A DNA stretch of 12,260 bases, from NCBI GenBank assembly GCA_017428805.1, contig JAFRQC010000180.1:1-12260 (forward strand), in the 5' to 3' direction. The DNA is from Prevotella sp. (GTDB taxonomy: Bacteria; Bacteroidota; Bacteroidia; Bacteroidales; Bacteroidaceae). Of the stretch, positions 5,745 through 12,260 are shown piece after piece; the first letter of the stretch is position 1, and each line of letters begins with the position of its first letter. A model generated the notes under the pieces. It saw nothing but the letters and a program-made list of their open reading frames with translations. It was not told where the DNA came from and ran no database searches. A program made the translations under genes and the position numbers.

Positions 5745-5816
5745 GTTTAGTGGGATTAAAGTGGAACTTTTGTCAGATTAAACTCCGACTTTAGTCCGTC
5801 GAGGCTTTGAGGCTAT

Positions 5817-6461
5817 CTATGTCAGATACGGGTTGTAACGGAGTTCGTAGTCGATCGTGGACTGCGGGCCGTGACCCGGAAGGATGACGGTATCAGCGGG
5901 CAGCTTCGCCAGAACATTGGCGAGGCTGCTCATCAGTTGTGTATAGCTGCCGCCCTCGAAGTCGGTGCGGCCGACGCTCATACGGAAGAGGGTGTCGCCG
6001 GTGAAGGCGGTATGCTCCTCGGCGCAGTAGAAGACCACGCTGCCGGGAGAGTGGCCGGGGGTCTTCAGCACCTGCAGGCTGTGGTGGCCGAAGCGGATGA
6101 CCTCGTCGGGCTCGAAGAAACGGCCTACGGCGGGGTATTCGCGGCGGAGCGGGGCACCGATGATGCTCTGGAAGTTGTGGGGGATGTCGGAGATGATGAA
6201 CTCGTCTTCCTTGGCGGCCTCCACCTGCAGACCATAGGTCTGGTAGATGGTGTCGATGCCGAGGTTGTGGTCCCAGTGGCCGTGGGTGGCGAGGAGACGG
6301 ACGGGCTTGAGACCCTGACTGCTGATGTAGTCGGTGATGGCGCGGCGCTCGTCGTCGTAGTAGGCGCCACAGTCGATGATGACACATTCGAGGGTGTCGT
6401 CGCTCACCACGTAGGTGTTCTCCTGAAGGAGGTTGAAGGCGAAAGTCTTTATACTAATCAT
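5817..6461 (-). CDS. Metallo-beta-lactamase-fold hydrolase (glyoxalase II-like)
   Basis: This 214-residue cytoplasmic protein carries all the metal ligands of the MBL hydrolase fold: H60, H62, D64 and H65 in THGHWDH, H137 in TPGHSPGS, D156 in FTGDTLF and H197 in LPGHG. The order and spacing match the short glyoxalase II-like group (YcbL type), which lacks the long C-terminal substrate domain of true hydroxyacylglutathione hydrolases. A thioester substrate is likely but not shown. It is the last gene of a minus-strand operon, 36 bp after rsmG. The gap and the end of rsmG hold three copies of a 9-bp repeat. There is no clear Shine-Dalgarno site; the ATG at 6461 follows an A-rich stretch on the coding strand, which is normal here. 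Confidence 0.9.
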   Translation of the reverse strand: MISIKTFAFNLLQENTYVVSDDTLECVIIDCGAYYDDERRAITDYISSQGLKPVRLLATHGHWDHNLGIDTIYQTYGLQVEAAKEDEFIISDIPHNFQSIIGAPLRREYPAVGRFFEPDEVIRFGHHSLQVLKTPGHSPGSVVFYCAEEHTAFTGDTLFRMSVGRTDFEGGSYTQLMSSLANVLAKLPADTVILPGHGPQSTIDYELRYNPYLT

Positions 6462-6480
6462 GTTTTTTATTTTTTACGAC

Positions 6481-6507
6481 CACGAATTGCACGAATATCA
6501 CGAATTT
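6481..6507. repeat. Three tandem 9-bp units CACGAATNN at the rsmG 3' end
   Basis: CACGAATTG (6481), CACGAATAT (6490) and CACGAATTT (6499) follow one another without a gap. The rsmG stop codon (6498-6500) is formed by the middle and last units, which also encode its final residues. The unit length equals that of the CACAGATCT units at 1650-1676. Confidence 0.75.
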
Positions 6508-7130
6508 ATGGGCAAATATATAACATATTTGCCTTTATACCAGTCTTCGGCGAAGAAGGTGCTGATGTCGGTGGTCTCCACGATGTTACGGAAGGGCTGC
6601 GTCTCGGCCTGCAGGTCACCGCCCTTGAGGCAGAGGATGCCGTTGGGCAGGGCGTTCAACTGGGGCTTGGCAATGTTCTTGCGCACGATCTTCACGAGGT
6701 CGGGCAGGGGCATCACGGCGCGGCTGACGACGAAGTGGTACTGTCCGCGCTCGTCCTCGCCACGCAGGTGCTCGGGGTGGCAGTTGGTGAGGCCGACGGC
6801 CTGGGCGACCTCCTGTGCCACGCGGATCTTCTTGCCCGTACCGTCGATGAGCTTGAACTCACAGTCGGGGAAGAGGATGGCCAGGGGGATGCCGGGGAAT
6901 CCGCCGCCGGTGCCGAAGTCGAGGATGCGCGTGCCGGGACGGAAACGGATGGTCTTGGCGATGGCCAGCGAGTGGAGCACGTGGTGCTCGTAGAGCTGGT
7001 CAATGTCCTTGCGGGAGATGACGTTGATCTTCGCGTTCCAGTCGTGGTAGAGGTCGTCGAGGGCTTCCAGCTGCTCCTGCTGGCGGGCAGTGAGGTCGGG
7101 GAAATATTTCAGAATGATATCTGCAGACAT
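6498..7130 (-). CDS. rsmG: 16S rRNA (guanine527-N7) methyltransferase RsmG
   Basis: The enzyme uses S-adenosylmethionine to methylate N7 of G527 in the 530 loop of 16S rRNA. The 210-residue protein has the GidB/RsmG layout. It opens with an N-terminal helix region and the phrase WNAKINVISRKD (31-42). The SAM-binding motif I is ILDFGTGGGFPGIPLAI (69-85), with the acidic ligand D96 in KLIDG. VVSRAVMPL (134-142) holds the conserved SRA. Length is usual for the family. It starts 11 bp after the lipoprotein gene and is followed 36 bp later by the MBL hydrolase, so all three are likely cotranscribed from the promoter at 7952-7983. The last residues and the TGA stop are made from a 9-bp repeat unit, so the native C-terminus may have been trimmed or replaced. 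Confidence 0.95.
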   Translation of the reverse strand: MSADIILKYFPDLTARQQEQLEALDDLYHDWNAKINVISRKDIDQLYEHHVLHSLAIAKTIRFRPGTRILDFGTGGGFPGIPLAILFPDCEFKLIDGTGKKIRVAQEVAQAVGLTNCHPEHLRGEDERGQYHFVVSRAVMPLPDLVKIVRKNIAKPQLNALPNGILCLKGGDLQAETQPFRNIVETTDISTFFAEDWYKGKYVIYLPINS

Positions 7131-7141
7131 GACGGGTGGAA

Positions 7142-7933
7142 TTAGTGTTGGAACGAGGAGTTGAGTATTTTCTCTATAGCCGAGTAGGCGATGGTCAGTT
7201 CGGTGCTGCCAACGGTGTACGGGGCAATCTCGTCGGGGTTGTAGACGAAGGTGATGGCATCGTCGCTGAGAATGAAGTTCTTAGGCACGTAGATCTCCAC
7301 GTTGTTAAGGTAGCCATTGGCATTGAGCTCATTCATGGTGCTGAAGCCGGTCTTCTCTTGGAGTGCTTTCAGCAGGAGGGGCTTCAGGGCGACCTCGAAA
7401 CCGTCGACGAAGATATCTTGGGCGGTCAGCAGTCTGCCAGTCTGGGTGTCGAAGTTCATGATGACCTGCTGGCTGTTGGCGTGGTTGCCGCCTTCACGGT
7501 AGTTGATGTCGGCCAGATAGACCACCGTTCCCTTGCTGCCCATCTGGGTGTGGCTGTTGATGATATAGTGGTAGTGATACCATGCGTGTTTCTTGGTGTC
7601 CTTCCGGTCTTCGTTGTAGAGGGGCAGCAGCGTCTTGACGTAGTTGCTGGTGTATTCCTCCGCAAAGGCATTGGCTGCCTGCTGCATACCATCGTCGCCA
7701 CGATCCAACAGACGCTTGGCAACGGTGGCGTTGATGATCTCTCCGGCTCTTCCGCTAGCGGCGGTGGCTTGTTCAAGGCGGATGTTCACGCTGCACGTCG
7801 GCGGCACGCTGTCGTTGGAGAGGGCAACGCTCTTGTCGGCTGTAATGGTCTCAAAAGTGATCGTCTCAACATCCTGACTGCAAGCGCAAAGCATCAGGAC
7901 GAAGACGGAGGTGTGGAGTAGTCTCATATACAT
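7142..7933 (-). CDS. DUF3298-type lipoprotein (RsiV/PdaC-like fold)
   Basis: A lipoprotein of 263 residues. The start MYMRLLHTSVFVLMLCACSQD is a short signal peptide with a lipobox-like LCAC, so C18 should be lipidated after cleavage by signal peptidase II; Cys at -2 is uncommon. The mature part fits the DUF4163/DUF3298 pair found in RsiV and PdaC: a domain with INATVAKRLL and FAEEYTSNY, then a C-terminal domain with NFDTQTGRLLTAQDIF (160-175), FVYNPDEIAPY and VGSTELTIAYSAIEKIL near the end. RsiV binds lysozyme in Bacillus; whether this protein does is unknown. It heads the operon with rsmG and has a near-perfect Bacteroidota promoter upstream. An alternative start at M3 (7927) is possible. 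Confidence 0.8.
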   Translation of the reverse strand: MYMRLLHTSVFVLMLCACSQDVETITFETITADKSVALSNDSVPPTCSVNIRLEQATAASGRAGEIINATVAKRLLDRGDDGMQQAANAFAEEYTSNYVKTLLPLYNEDRKDTKKHAWYHYHYIINSHTQMGSKGTVVYLADINYREGGNHANSQQVIMNFDTQTGRLLTAQDIFVDGFEVALKPLLLKALQEKTGFSTMNELNANGYLNNVEIYVPKNFILSDDAITFVYNPDEIAPYTVGSTELTIAYSAIEKILNSSFQH

Positions 7934-7951
7934 AAATCATGAAATCAAGTG

Positions 7952-7983
7952 CAAAAATACACTTATTTTTGGAAAAGAACAAA
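7952..7983 (-). promoter_or_regulatory. Bacteroidota promoter of the lipoprotein-rsmG operon
   Basis: On the minus strand, TTTG (7983-7980) is followed after exactly 20 bp by TATTTTTG (7959-7952). This matches the Bacteroidota consensus TTTG-N19-21-TAnnTTTG at both boxes. The -7 box ends 18 bp before the ATG at 7933, so the leader is short. Confidence 0.75.
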
Positions 7984-8001
7984 TTTCTCGCGGAAAATCA
8001 C

Positions 8002-8009
8002 TAATTTTG
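8002..8009 (+). promoter_or_regulatory. Bacteroidota -7 element (TAATTTTG) for the HAD-MFS pair
   Basis: TAATTTTG matches TAnnTTTG and lies 34 bp before the likely TTG start at 8044. No -33 TTTG is found at the proper distance. It faces away from the operon promoter at 7952-7983, so the 110-bp gap is a divergent promoter region. Confidence 0.55.
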
Positions 8010-8043
8010 CACCCAAAATTCAGTTATTGTTTAGAGTTTATAG

Positions 8044-8715
8044 TTGATAGTGAGACATAGTAAGTTTAAAGCTGCTCTTTTTGATCTCGACGGCGTGGTG
8101 TTCGACACCGAGCCGCAGTATACTGTATTCTGGGGAGGGATCTGCCGTCAGTATCATCCCGAGCACCCGGGTCTGGAGCATGAGATAAAAGGTCAGACGC
8201 TCACGCAGATTTATGACCGTTGGTTCTCGGGTCCGTTGCTGGCTGAGCAGGATAGCATCACCAGCCGTCTGAACGACTACGAGCAGCAGATGAGTTACGA
8301 GTATATCGCCGGCTTCGAGGCGCTGATTGAAACCCTGCATTATCATGGGGTCAAGACGGCTGTGGTGACCAGCTCGAACATCCCCAAGATGGAGAGTGTC
8401 TATCGCCATCAACCTGGGTTCAAATCACTCTTCGATGCCATCCTGACCTCAGAGGATTTTGAGCGTAGCAAGCCTGATCCTGATTGCTATCAGAAGGCGG
8501 CGCAACGACTTGGTGCTCAGAGTGATGAGTGTGTCGTGTTCGAGGATAGCTTTAATGGTCTGCGGTCTGGCCGTGCTGCCGAAATGGCGGTCGTCGGACT
8601 TGCTACAACGAATGCGGTTGAAGCCATCAAACCACTCTCCGATCTTCAAGTGAAAGACTACCTTGGTCTGACCTTCGAACGCTTGGAGAAGTTGTTGTCT
8701 TCGACGGAAGAGTAA
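8044..8715 (+). CDS. HAD-family phosphatase (beta-phosphoglucomutase-like)
   Basis: All HAD motifs are present. The nucleophile D14 and acid D16 are in ALFDLDGVVFDTE (motif I), S110 is in VVTSSN (motif II), K143 is in RSKPDPDCY (motif III), and E167 and D168 are in VVFEDSFNG (motif IV). The helical cap between residues 22 and 90 is of the subfamily I type shared by beta-phosphoglucomutase and sugar-phosphate phosphatases. The substrate cannot be read from sequence. No ATG lies before motif I: an in-frame TAG sits at 8041, so the start is TTG at 8044 or GTG at 8050. The MFS transporter gene begins 15 bp after the stop, implying an operon; a transported sugar or similar compound could be its shared substrate, but this is a guess. 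Confidence 0.85.
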   Translation: MIVRHSKFKAALFDLDGVVFDTEPQYTVFWGGICRQYHPEHPGLEHEIKGQTLTQIYDRWFSGPLLAEQDSITSRLNDYEQQMSYEYIAGFEALIETLHYHGVKTAVVTSSNIPKMESVYRHQPGFKSLFDAILTSEDFERSKPDPDCYQKAAQRLGAQSDECVVFEDSFNGLRSGRAAEMAVVGLATTNAVEAIKPLSDLQVKDYLGLTFERLEKLLSSTEE

Positions 8716-8730
8716 TGTGATGATGAAGTT

Positions 8731-9909
8731 ATGAACGCTCAGAATACAAACGTGCACATCCGTCTTTGGCAGTATGAATTTTGGCTGTTGGCCATCTCGG
8801 AATTCTTGCTGTCGATGTCGGTCTATATGCTCCTGCCGACGATGCCTCTGTGGCTGGACAACGACCAGAACCTGAGTGCTCTGGAAACTGGTCTCGTGAT
8901 GGGCGCATTCGGTGCAGGACTGTTTGTGTTGGGTGCCTTCGTCAGTTTTCTCGTACAGCATTATCGCCGGAACATCGTGTGTATTGTTGCTATTGCGGCG
9001 GTGGCGGCCTTGTTGGCATTGCTGTATTATATCGACGGCTTGCGCTGTCAGTTTGTGGATTTTCCGGTCTTGCTCTTGCTGCGTTTTGCGATGGGGGCGG
9101 CCTTCGGACTATCCCAGATGGTGCTGTGTAGTACGCTGATTATCGATACCTGTGAGAGTTTCCAACGCACGGAGGCCAACTTTGCGACGGGTTGGTTTGG
9201 ACGTGTCTCCCTCGCACTGGGGCCCTTGGCGGGTTTGTTGTTGCTGCGATATACCGACCAGTCAATGGTCTTCCTGGCTGCAGCGGGATGTGCGGTGGCC
9301 AGTCTAGTGTTGGTGTTGCTGGTGAAATTCCCCTTCCGCATACCGGATGACGATGTGTCGGTCTTCTGTCTCGACCGTTTCTTCCTGCCTCACGGAACAG
9401 TGTTGTTCCTGAACCTCCTGTTGGTCACAATAGCTTTCGGCATGCTCCTGTCGTTGCAGTTGCCCATACGCTTCTATGCGATGATGATGTGCGGTTTCCT
9501 GGGGGCTTTGGTATGTTGGCGGTTTGTGTTTCGTGATGCGGAGTTGAAGAGTGAGGTGGTTACCGGACTGATTCTCCTCGGGGCAGCGCTGATCATGTTG
9601 CTGACCCGTAGTGCATTGCCCATCGTCAGTTATGCTGCACCGATGTTCGTCGGACTGGGTATGGGACTGATAGGATCTCGTTTCCTGTTGTTCTTTATCA
9701 AATTGAGCCGGCATTGTCAGCGTGGCACGTCGCAGAGCACGTTCATGCTCGGGTGGGAGAGTGGTATCGCACTCGGTCTGGGATTAGGCCTCGGCTGTTT
9801 CAGCGGCGCACCTCAGTTGTTGATGTTTACGTCGCTCTTCCTGGTGGTCTCTGCTTTGGCTGCCTATCAGTTCTCGCACGACTGGTTTATGAAAAACAAA
9901 AACAGATAA
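8731..9909 (+). CDS. MFS transporter, 12 predicted membrane segments
   Basis: A 392-residue inner-membrane protein with about twelve hydrophobic segments, near residues 15-37, 52-75, 81-101, 109-133, 150-172, 176-198, 221-243, 247-266, 275-292, 296-323, 338-357 and 362-380. This is the usual two-bundle plan of the major facilitator superfamily, with a small charged loop around 200-216 between the halves. The first inter-segment loop lacks a textbook MFS motif A. The polar GTSQSTFMLGWESG stretch (332-345) opens segment 11. The transport substrate cannot be inferred; the family includes drug and sugar exporters. It lies 15 bp downstream of the HAD phosphatase and likely shares its promoter at 8002. 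It converges on rho with a 47-bp gap. Confidence 0.85.
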   Translation: MNAQNTNVHIRLWQYEFWLLAISEFLLSMSVYMLLPTMPLWLDNDQNLSALETGLVMGAFGAGLFVLGAFVSFLVQHYRRNIVCIVAIAAVAALLALLYYIDGLRCQFVDFPVLLLLRFAMGAAFGLSQMVLCSTLIIDTCESFQRTEANFATGWFGRVSLALGPLAGLLLLRYTDQSMVFLAAAGCAVASLVLVLLVKFPFRIPDDDVSVFCLDRFFLPHGTVLFLNLLLVTIAFGMLLSLQLPIRFYAMMMCGFLGALVCWRFVFRDAELKSEVVTGLILLGAALIMLLTRSALPIVSYAAPMFVGLGMGLIGSRFLLFFIKLSRHCQRGTSQSTFMLGWESGIALGLGLGLGCFSGAPQLLMFTSLFLVVSALAAYQFSHDWFMKNKNR

Positions 9910-9956
9910 GCTGATTTGCCTACCTGTTTTCGTTGGTGTGATATTTTCGTATTTGC

Positions 9957-11870
9957 TTATCCGTTCATCGACATGAGGAACTCCTCGTTGTCGCGGGTGG
10001 TCACCAGACGATCGCGGATGGCATTCATAGCTTCCACAGGGTTCATCTCGGCGATGAACTTGCGCATGATCCACATACGGTTGAGTGTCGTCTCGTCGTG
10101 CAGCAGATCGTCGCGGCGCGTCGACGAGAGCACCAGGTCGATGGCGGGGAAGATACGCTTGTTCGAGAGCGAGCGGTTGAGCTGGATCTCGGAGTTACCT
10201 GTACCCTTGAACTCTTCGAAGATCACCTCGTCCATCTTAGAACCGGTATCCACAAGTGCTGTAGCGATGATGGTCAGCGAACCGCCGCCTTCGATGTTAC
10301 GGGCAGCACCGAAGAAGCGCTTGGGCTTCTGCAAGGCGTTGGAGTCGACACCACCGGTGAGCACCTTACCGCTGGCGGGCGAAACGGTGTTATAGGCACG
10401 AGCCAGACGGGTGATGGAGTCGAGGAAGATGACCACATCGTGACCGCACTCGACCATACGCTTAGCCTTCTCCAGTACGATGCCGGCAATCTTCACATGT
10501 CGGTCGGCGGGCTCGTCGAAGGTGGAGGCGATAACCTCAGCGTTCACGGTGCGGGCCATATCGGTGACCTCCTCAGGGCGCTCGTCGATGAGCAGCATCA
10601 TGATGTAGGCCTCCGGGTGGTTGGCGGCGATGGCATTGGCGATATCCTTCATCAAGACGGTCTTACCGGTCTTGGGCTGGGCCACAATCAGCGCACGCTG
10701 ACCTTTACCGATGGGCGAGAAGAGGTCGACGATACGCACGCTGGGGTTCGTCGTAGCCTTATCGCCACAGAGGGTGAACTTCTCCTCGGGGAAGAGTGGT
10801 GTCAGGTGTTCGAAAGCCACACGGTCGCGCACCTCAGAGGGATTACGGCCATTGATGTATTTCACGCTGCACATCGCGAAGTATTTCTCGTTCTCATGAG
10901 GAGGACGGACGGTGCACTCTACCACATCACCGGTCTTCAAGCTGTATTTCTTGATCTGCTGAGGCGACACATACACATCGTCGGGCGACGAGAGGTAGTT
11001 GTAGTCTGAGCTGCGGAGGAAACCGTAACCGTCGGAGAGACACTCCAGCACACCATTGGCGGTGATGATCTCTTCGAAATCGAATTTCGGACTGCTGGTC
11101 TCCCTGACATTATAGACAGGCTCAGGCTCCTGGGCCTGATGACCAGTAGGACGGTCGAACATATCGAGTGTCGGGATGGCCCCATTGTCCTCGATGGGAA
11201 TGTCTACGATGGGGATGAAGTCGGTACCGTCGCCGGGATCGCCCATCCATATACCTTCGGCATCGACCTCGTCGGTAGAGGGGTCTTCACGACGGGTGGC
11301 CATCTTCTCACGCAGTTTCTCGATGGCATTGGCAGTATCTGCATCAGCCTCGGGTGCGAAGTCGGTAGCCTCGGGGATGAAGTCTGCAGCCTCGGGGATG
11401 AAACCCTCTTCGGGCACAGACTCCTGCGGCTGTTCTGCCTCGGCAGTCTCCTGTGCAGCCTGTGCAGCAGCCTCTTCGGCTTCTTTCTCTGCCTTCGTCT
11501 TACGTCCACGGCGCTTGGGAGCCTCCTCTGCGGGAGCTTCCTCCTCAGCAGGCTCTTCGCCGGCGGGCTGCATGGGCAGGTCGCTGAACAGGGAAGGAGT
11601 CTCCTTCGGCTTCCTGCGGTTGCTCTTGCTGTCGAGGTTCTCGCCTTCCTGGCCTTTCACCGTATAGACCTTGCTGGTGTCCTTCTTGGCGATGCGTGTG
11701 CGTTTCCGCTTGGCAGGCTCACCTGAAGCGGCGCTCTCGGCAGCCTTGTCGATGATGGCATAGATGACATCAGACAGTTCGCTGTTGGGCGTCACCTTGA
11801 CGCCTAACTGGTCGGCAATACCCATCAATTCGGGTATCTCCATTGATTCTAATTCTTCTTTTGTATACAT
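9957..11870 (-). CDS. rho: Transcription termination factor Rho with long acidic insert
   Basis: Rho is the hexameric RNA-dependent ATPase that ends transcription at many genes. Residues 1-43 are the Rho_N helical domain. Residues 45-265 are a low-complexity insert, first basic ([11 protein letters not shown]), then Glu/Ala/Pro-rich, with a tandem [20 protein letters not shown] repeat at 157-176. Residues 268-342 form the cold-shock-like RNA-binding domain ([16 protein letters not shown]). The ATPase core carries Walker A QPKTGKT (398-404), the catalytic E430 in [10 protein letters not shown] and Walker B VVIFLDS (479-485). The Q- and R-loop regions follow in [22 protein letters not shown] and [14 protein letters not shown]. 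At 637 aa it is far longer than the 419-aa E. coli protein, all due to the insert, a Bacteroidota trait. It is transcribed from the promoter at 11959-11990. Confidence 0.97.
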   Translation of the reverse strand: MYTKEELESMEIPELMGIADQLGVKVTPNSELSDVIYAIIDKAAESAASGEPAKRKRTRIAKKDTSKVYTVKGQEGENLDSKSNRRKPKETPSLFSDLPMQPAGEEPAEEEAPAEEAPKRRGRKTKAEKEAEEAAAQAAQETAEAEQPQESVPEEGFIPEAADFIPEATDFAPEADADTANAIEKLREKMATRREDPSTDEVDAEGIWMGDPGDGTDFIPIVDIPIEDNGAIPTLDMFDRPTGHQAQEPEPVYNVRETSSPKFDFEEIITANGVLECLSDGYGFLRSSDYNYLSSPDDVYVSPQQIKKYSLKTGDVVECTVRPPHENEKYFAMCSVKYINGRNPSEVRDRVAFEHLTPLFPEEKFTLCGDKATTNPSVRIVDLFSPIGKGQRALIVAQPKTGKTVLMKDIANAIAANHPEAYIMMLLIDERPEEVTDMARTVNAEVIASTFDEPADRHVKIAGIVLEKAKRMVECGHDVVIFLDSITRLARAYNTVSPASGKVLTGGVDSNALQKPKRFFGAARNIEGGGSLTIIATALVDTGSKMDEVIFEEFKGTGNSEIQLNRSLSNKRIFPAIDLVLSSTRRDDLLHDETTLNRMWIMRKFIAEMNPVEAMNAIRDRLVTTRDNEEFLMSMNG

Positions 11871-11920
11871 AATATATGCAATAAATTCTGATCTTGGAAT
11901 TTAAGTTTGAGATTAGGAAA

Positions 11921-11941
11921 GTGCTTGACGGACGTCAGCAC
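11921..11941 (-). promoter_or_regulatory. Small hairpin in the rho leader
   Basis: On the transcribed strand GTGCTGACG (11941-11933) pairs with CGTCAAGCAC (11930-11921) with one bulged A. Given the -7 box at 11959-11966, the hairpin falls within the first 30 or so nucleotides of the rho mRNA, about 50 nt before the start codon. It might stabilise the 5' end or take part in autoregulation; neither is shown. Confidence 0.45.
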
Positions 11942-11958
11942 AATTCTGAAAAACGGTG

Positions 11959-11990
11959 CAAAGTTACGCATTATTTCTTAAATCTCCAAA
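11959..11990 (-). promoter_or_regulatory. Bacteroidota promoter of rho
   Basis: On the minus strand TTTG (11990-11987) is followed after exactly 20 bp by TAACTTTG (11966-11959), a full match to TTTG-N20-TAnnTTTG. The mRNA leader would be about 80 nt. Confidence 0.75.
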
Positions 11991-12009
11991 CTTTTCCCAT
12001 TTTTTTTCG

Positions 12010-12017
12010 TACCTTTG
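12010..12017 (+). promoter_or_regulatory. Bacteroidota -7 element (TACCTTTG) for engB
   Basis: TACCTTTG matches TAnnTTTG and lies 19 bp before the engB ATG at 12037, giving a very short leader. No TTTG stands at the usual -33 distance. It is divergent from the rho promoter. Confidence 0.6.
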
Positions 12018-12036
12018 CACCCAAAAATGATGAATG

Positions 12037-12260
12037 ATGGAAATTAAGAAAGCAGAATTCACCCTGAGCGCCCCGATGGAGTCGATGTGTCCGAAGGATA
12101 ATAAACCCGAGTATGCCTTCATCGGCAGGTCGAATGTGGGCAAGTCGAGTCTGATCAATATGCTCACCAACAACAAGAAACTGGCCAAGACGTCGGCCAC
12201 GCCGGGAAAGACGTTGCTCATCAACCATTTTATTATTAATAATGAGTGGTATCTGGTCGA
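12037..12260 (+). CDS. engB: Ribosome-assembly GTPase EngB/YsxC (partial, 3' end outside)
   Basis: The visible 74 codons start [10 protein letters not shown] and contain the G1 loop GRSNVGKSS at residues 30-38, preceded by the family phrase [20 protein letters not shown] follows, which holds the G2 threonine. This order and wording match the EngB/YihA/YsxC family, small GTPases needed for large ribosomal subunit assembly. The G3 (DxPG), G4 and G5 motifs lie past the window edge. Two adjacent ATG codons, at 12034 and 12037, are possible starts; the second gives the usual family N-terminus. It is divergent from rho with a shared 160-bp promoter region. Confidence 0.93.
   Translation, partial: MEIKKAEFTLSAPMESMCPKDNKPEYAFIGRSNVGKSSLINMLTNNKKLAKTSATPGKTLLINHFIINNEWYLV

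Noticed and set aside
5745..5816. GATTAAAGT and GATTAAACT similarity in the gap after the primase
   Set aside because: The match is short and imperfect and gives neither a clear hairpin nor a promoter.
5871..7145. A 424-codon plus-strand frame opposite the MBL hydrolase and rsmG
   Set aside because: Both minus-strand genes have complete catalytic motifs. The antisense product is a Gly/Val/Asp/Glu/Ala-rich shadow with no recognisable domain.
7136..7921. A 261-codon plus-strand frame opposite the lipoprotein gene
   Set aside because: The minus-strand gene has a signal peptide, a promoter and DUF3298 motifs; the antisense frame has none.
9905..9961. GATAAGC/GCTTATC pair between the MFS gene and rho, considered as a terminator
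   Set aside because: The stem is only 7 bp with a loop of over 40 nt and no T-run; it is not stronger than chance.
10098..11009. A 303-codon plus-strand frame opposite rho
   Set aside because: It is a reverse shadow of the well-conserved Rho ATPase and RNA-binding domains.

Overview
The window looks like a chromosome segment from a Prevotella-like member of the Bacteroidales. The evidence is repeated TAnnTTTG -7 promoter elements (two of them with a TTTG -33 box exactly 20 bp away), little use of Shine-Dalgarno sites, a Rho factor with the long acidic insert typical of Bacteroidota, and several genes that read like Prevotella/Bacteroides families. No database was searched; every name rests on motifs read in the sequence.

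Left part, about 1-5745, is accessory. It starts with the first 17 codons of a minus-strand gene resembling an IS1595-type transposase. A 439-residue protein of unknown function follows (311-1630). Then comes a 450-bp non-coding stretch full of structure: a perfect 28-bp inverted repeat, seven TGCGATTG-like sites in both orientations, an intrinsic terminator and a promoter. A plus-strand cassette follows: a Bro-N/KilAC phage-type antirepressor, a T4-type GH24 lysozyme, a large nested palindrome, a DUF3987-like protein whose nucleotide-binding loop looks degenerate, and a CHC2/TOPRIM primase that overlaps it by one base. The parts are phage- and replication-like, but no integrase, capsid, tail or holin gene is present, so this is a candidate domesticated or satellite-like module rather than a proven prophage. 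Palindromic repeat DNA also lies inside the primase reading frame, at the lysozyme C-terminus and over the primase stop codon.

Right part, 5817-12260, is ordinary chromosome. A minus-strand operon carries a DUF3298-type lipoprotein, rsmG (16S rRNA m7G methyltransferase) and a metallo-beta-lactamase-fold hydrolase. It is divergent from a plus-strand pair, a HAD phosphatase and an MFS transporter. That pair converges on rho, which is in turn divergent from an EngB/YsxC ribosome-assembly GTPase cut by the window end.

The most interesting signals are the antirepressor-lysozyme-helicase/primase cassette with its possible operator array, the palindromic element carried in frame by the primase gene, and the observation that three genes of the window end inside repeat sequences.
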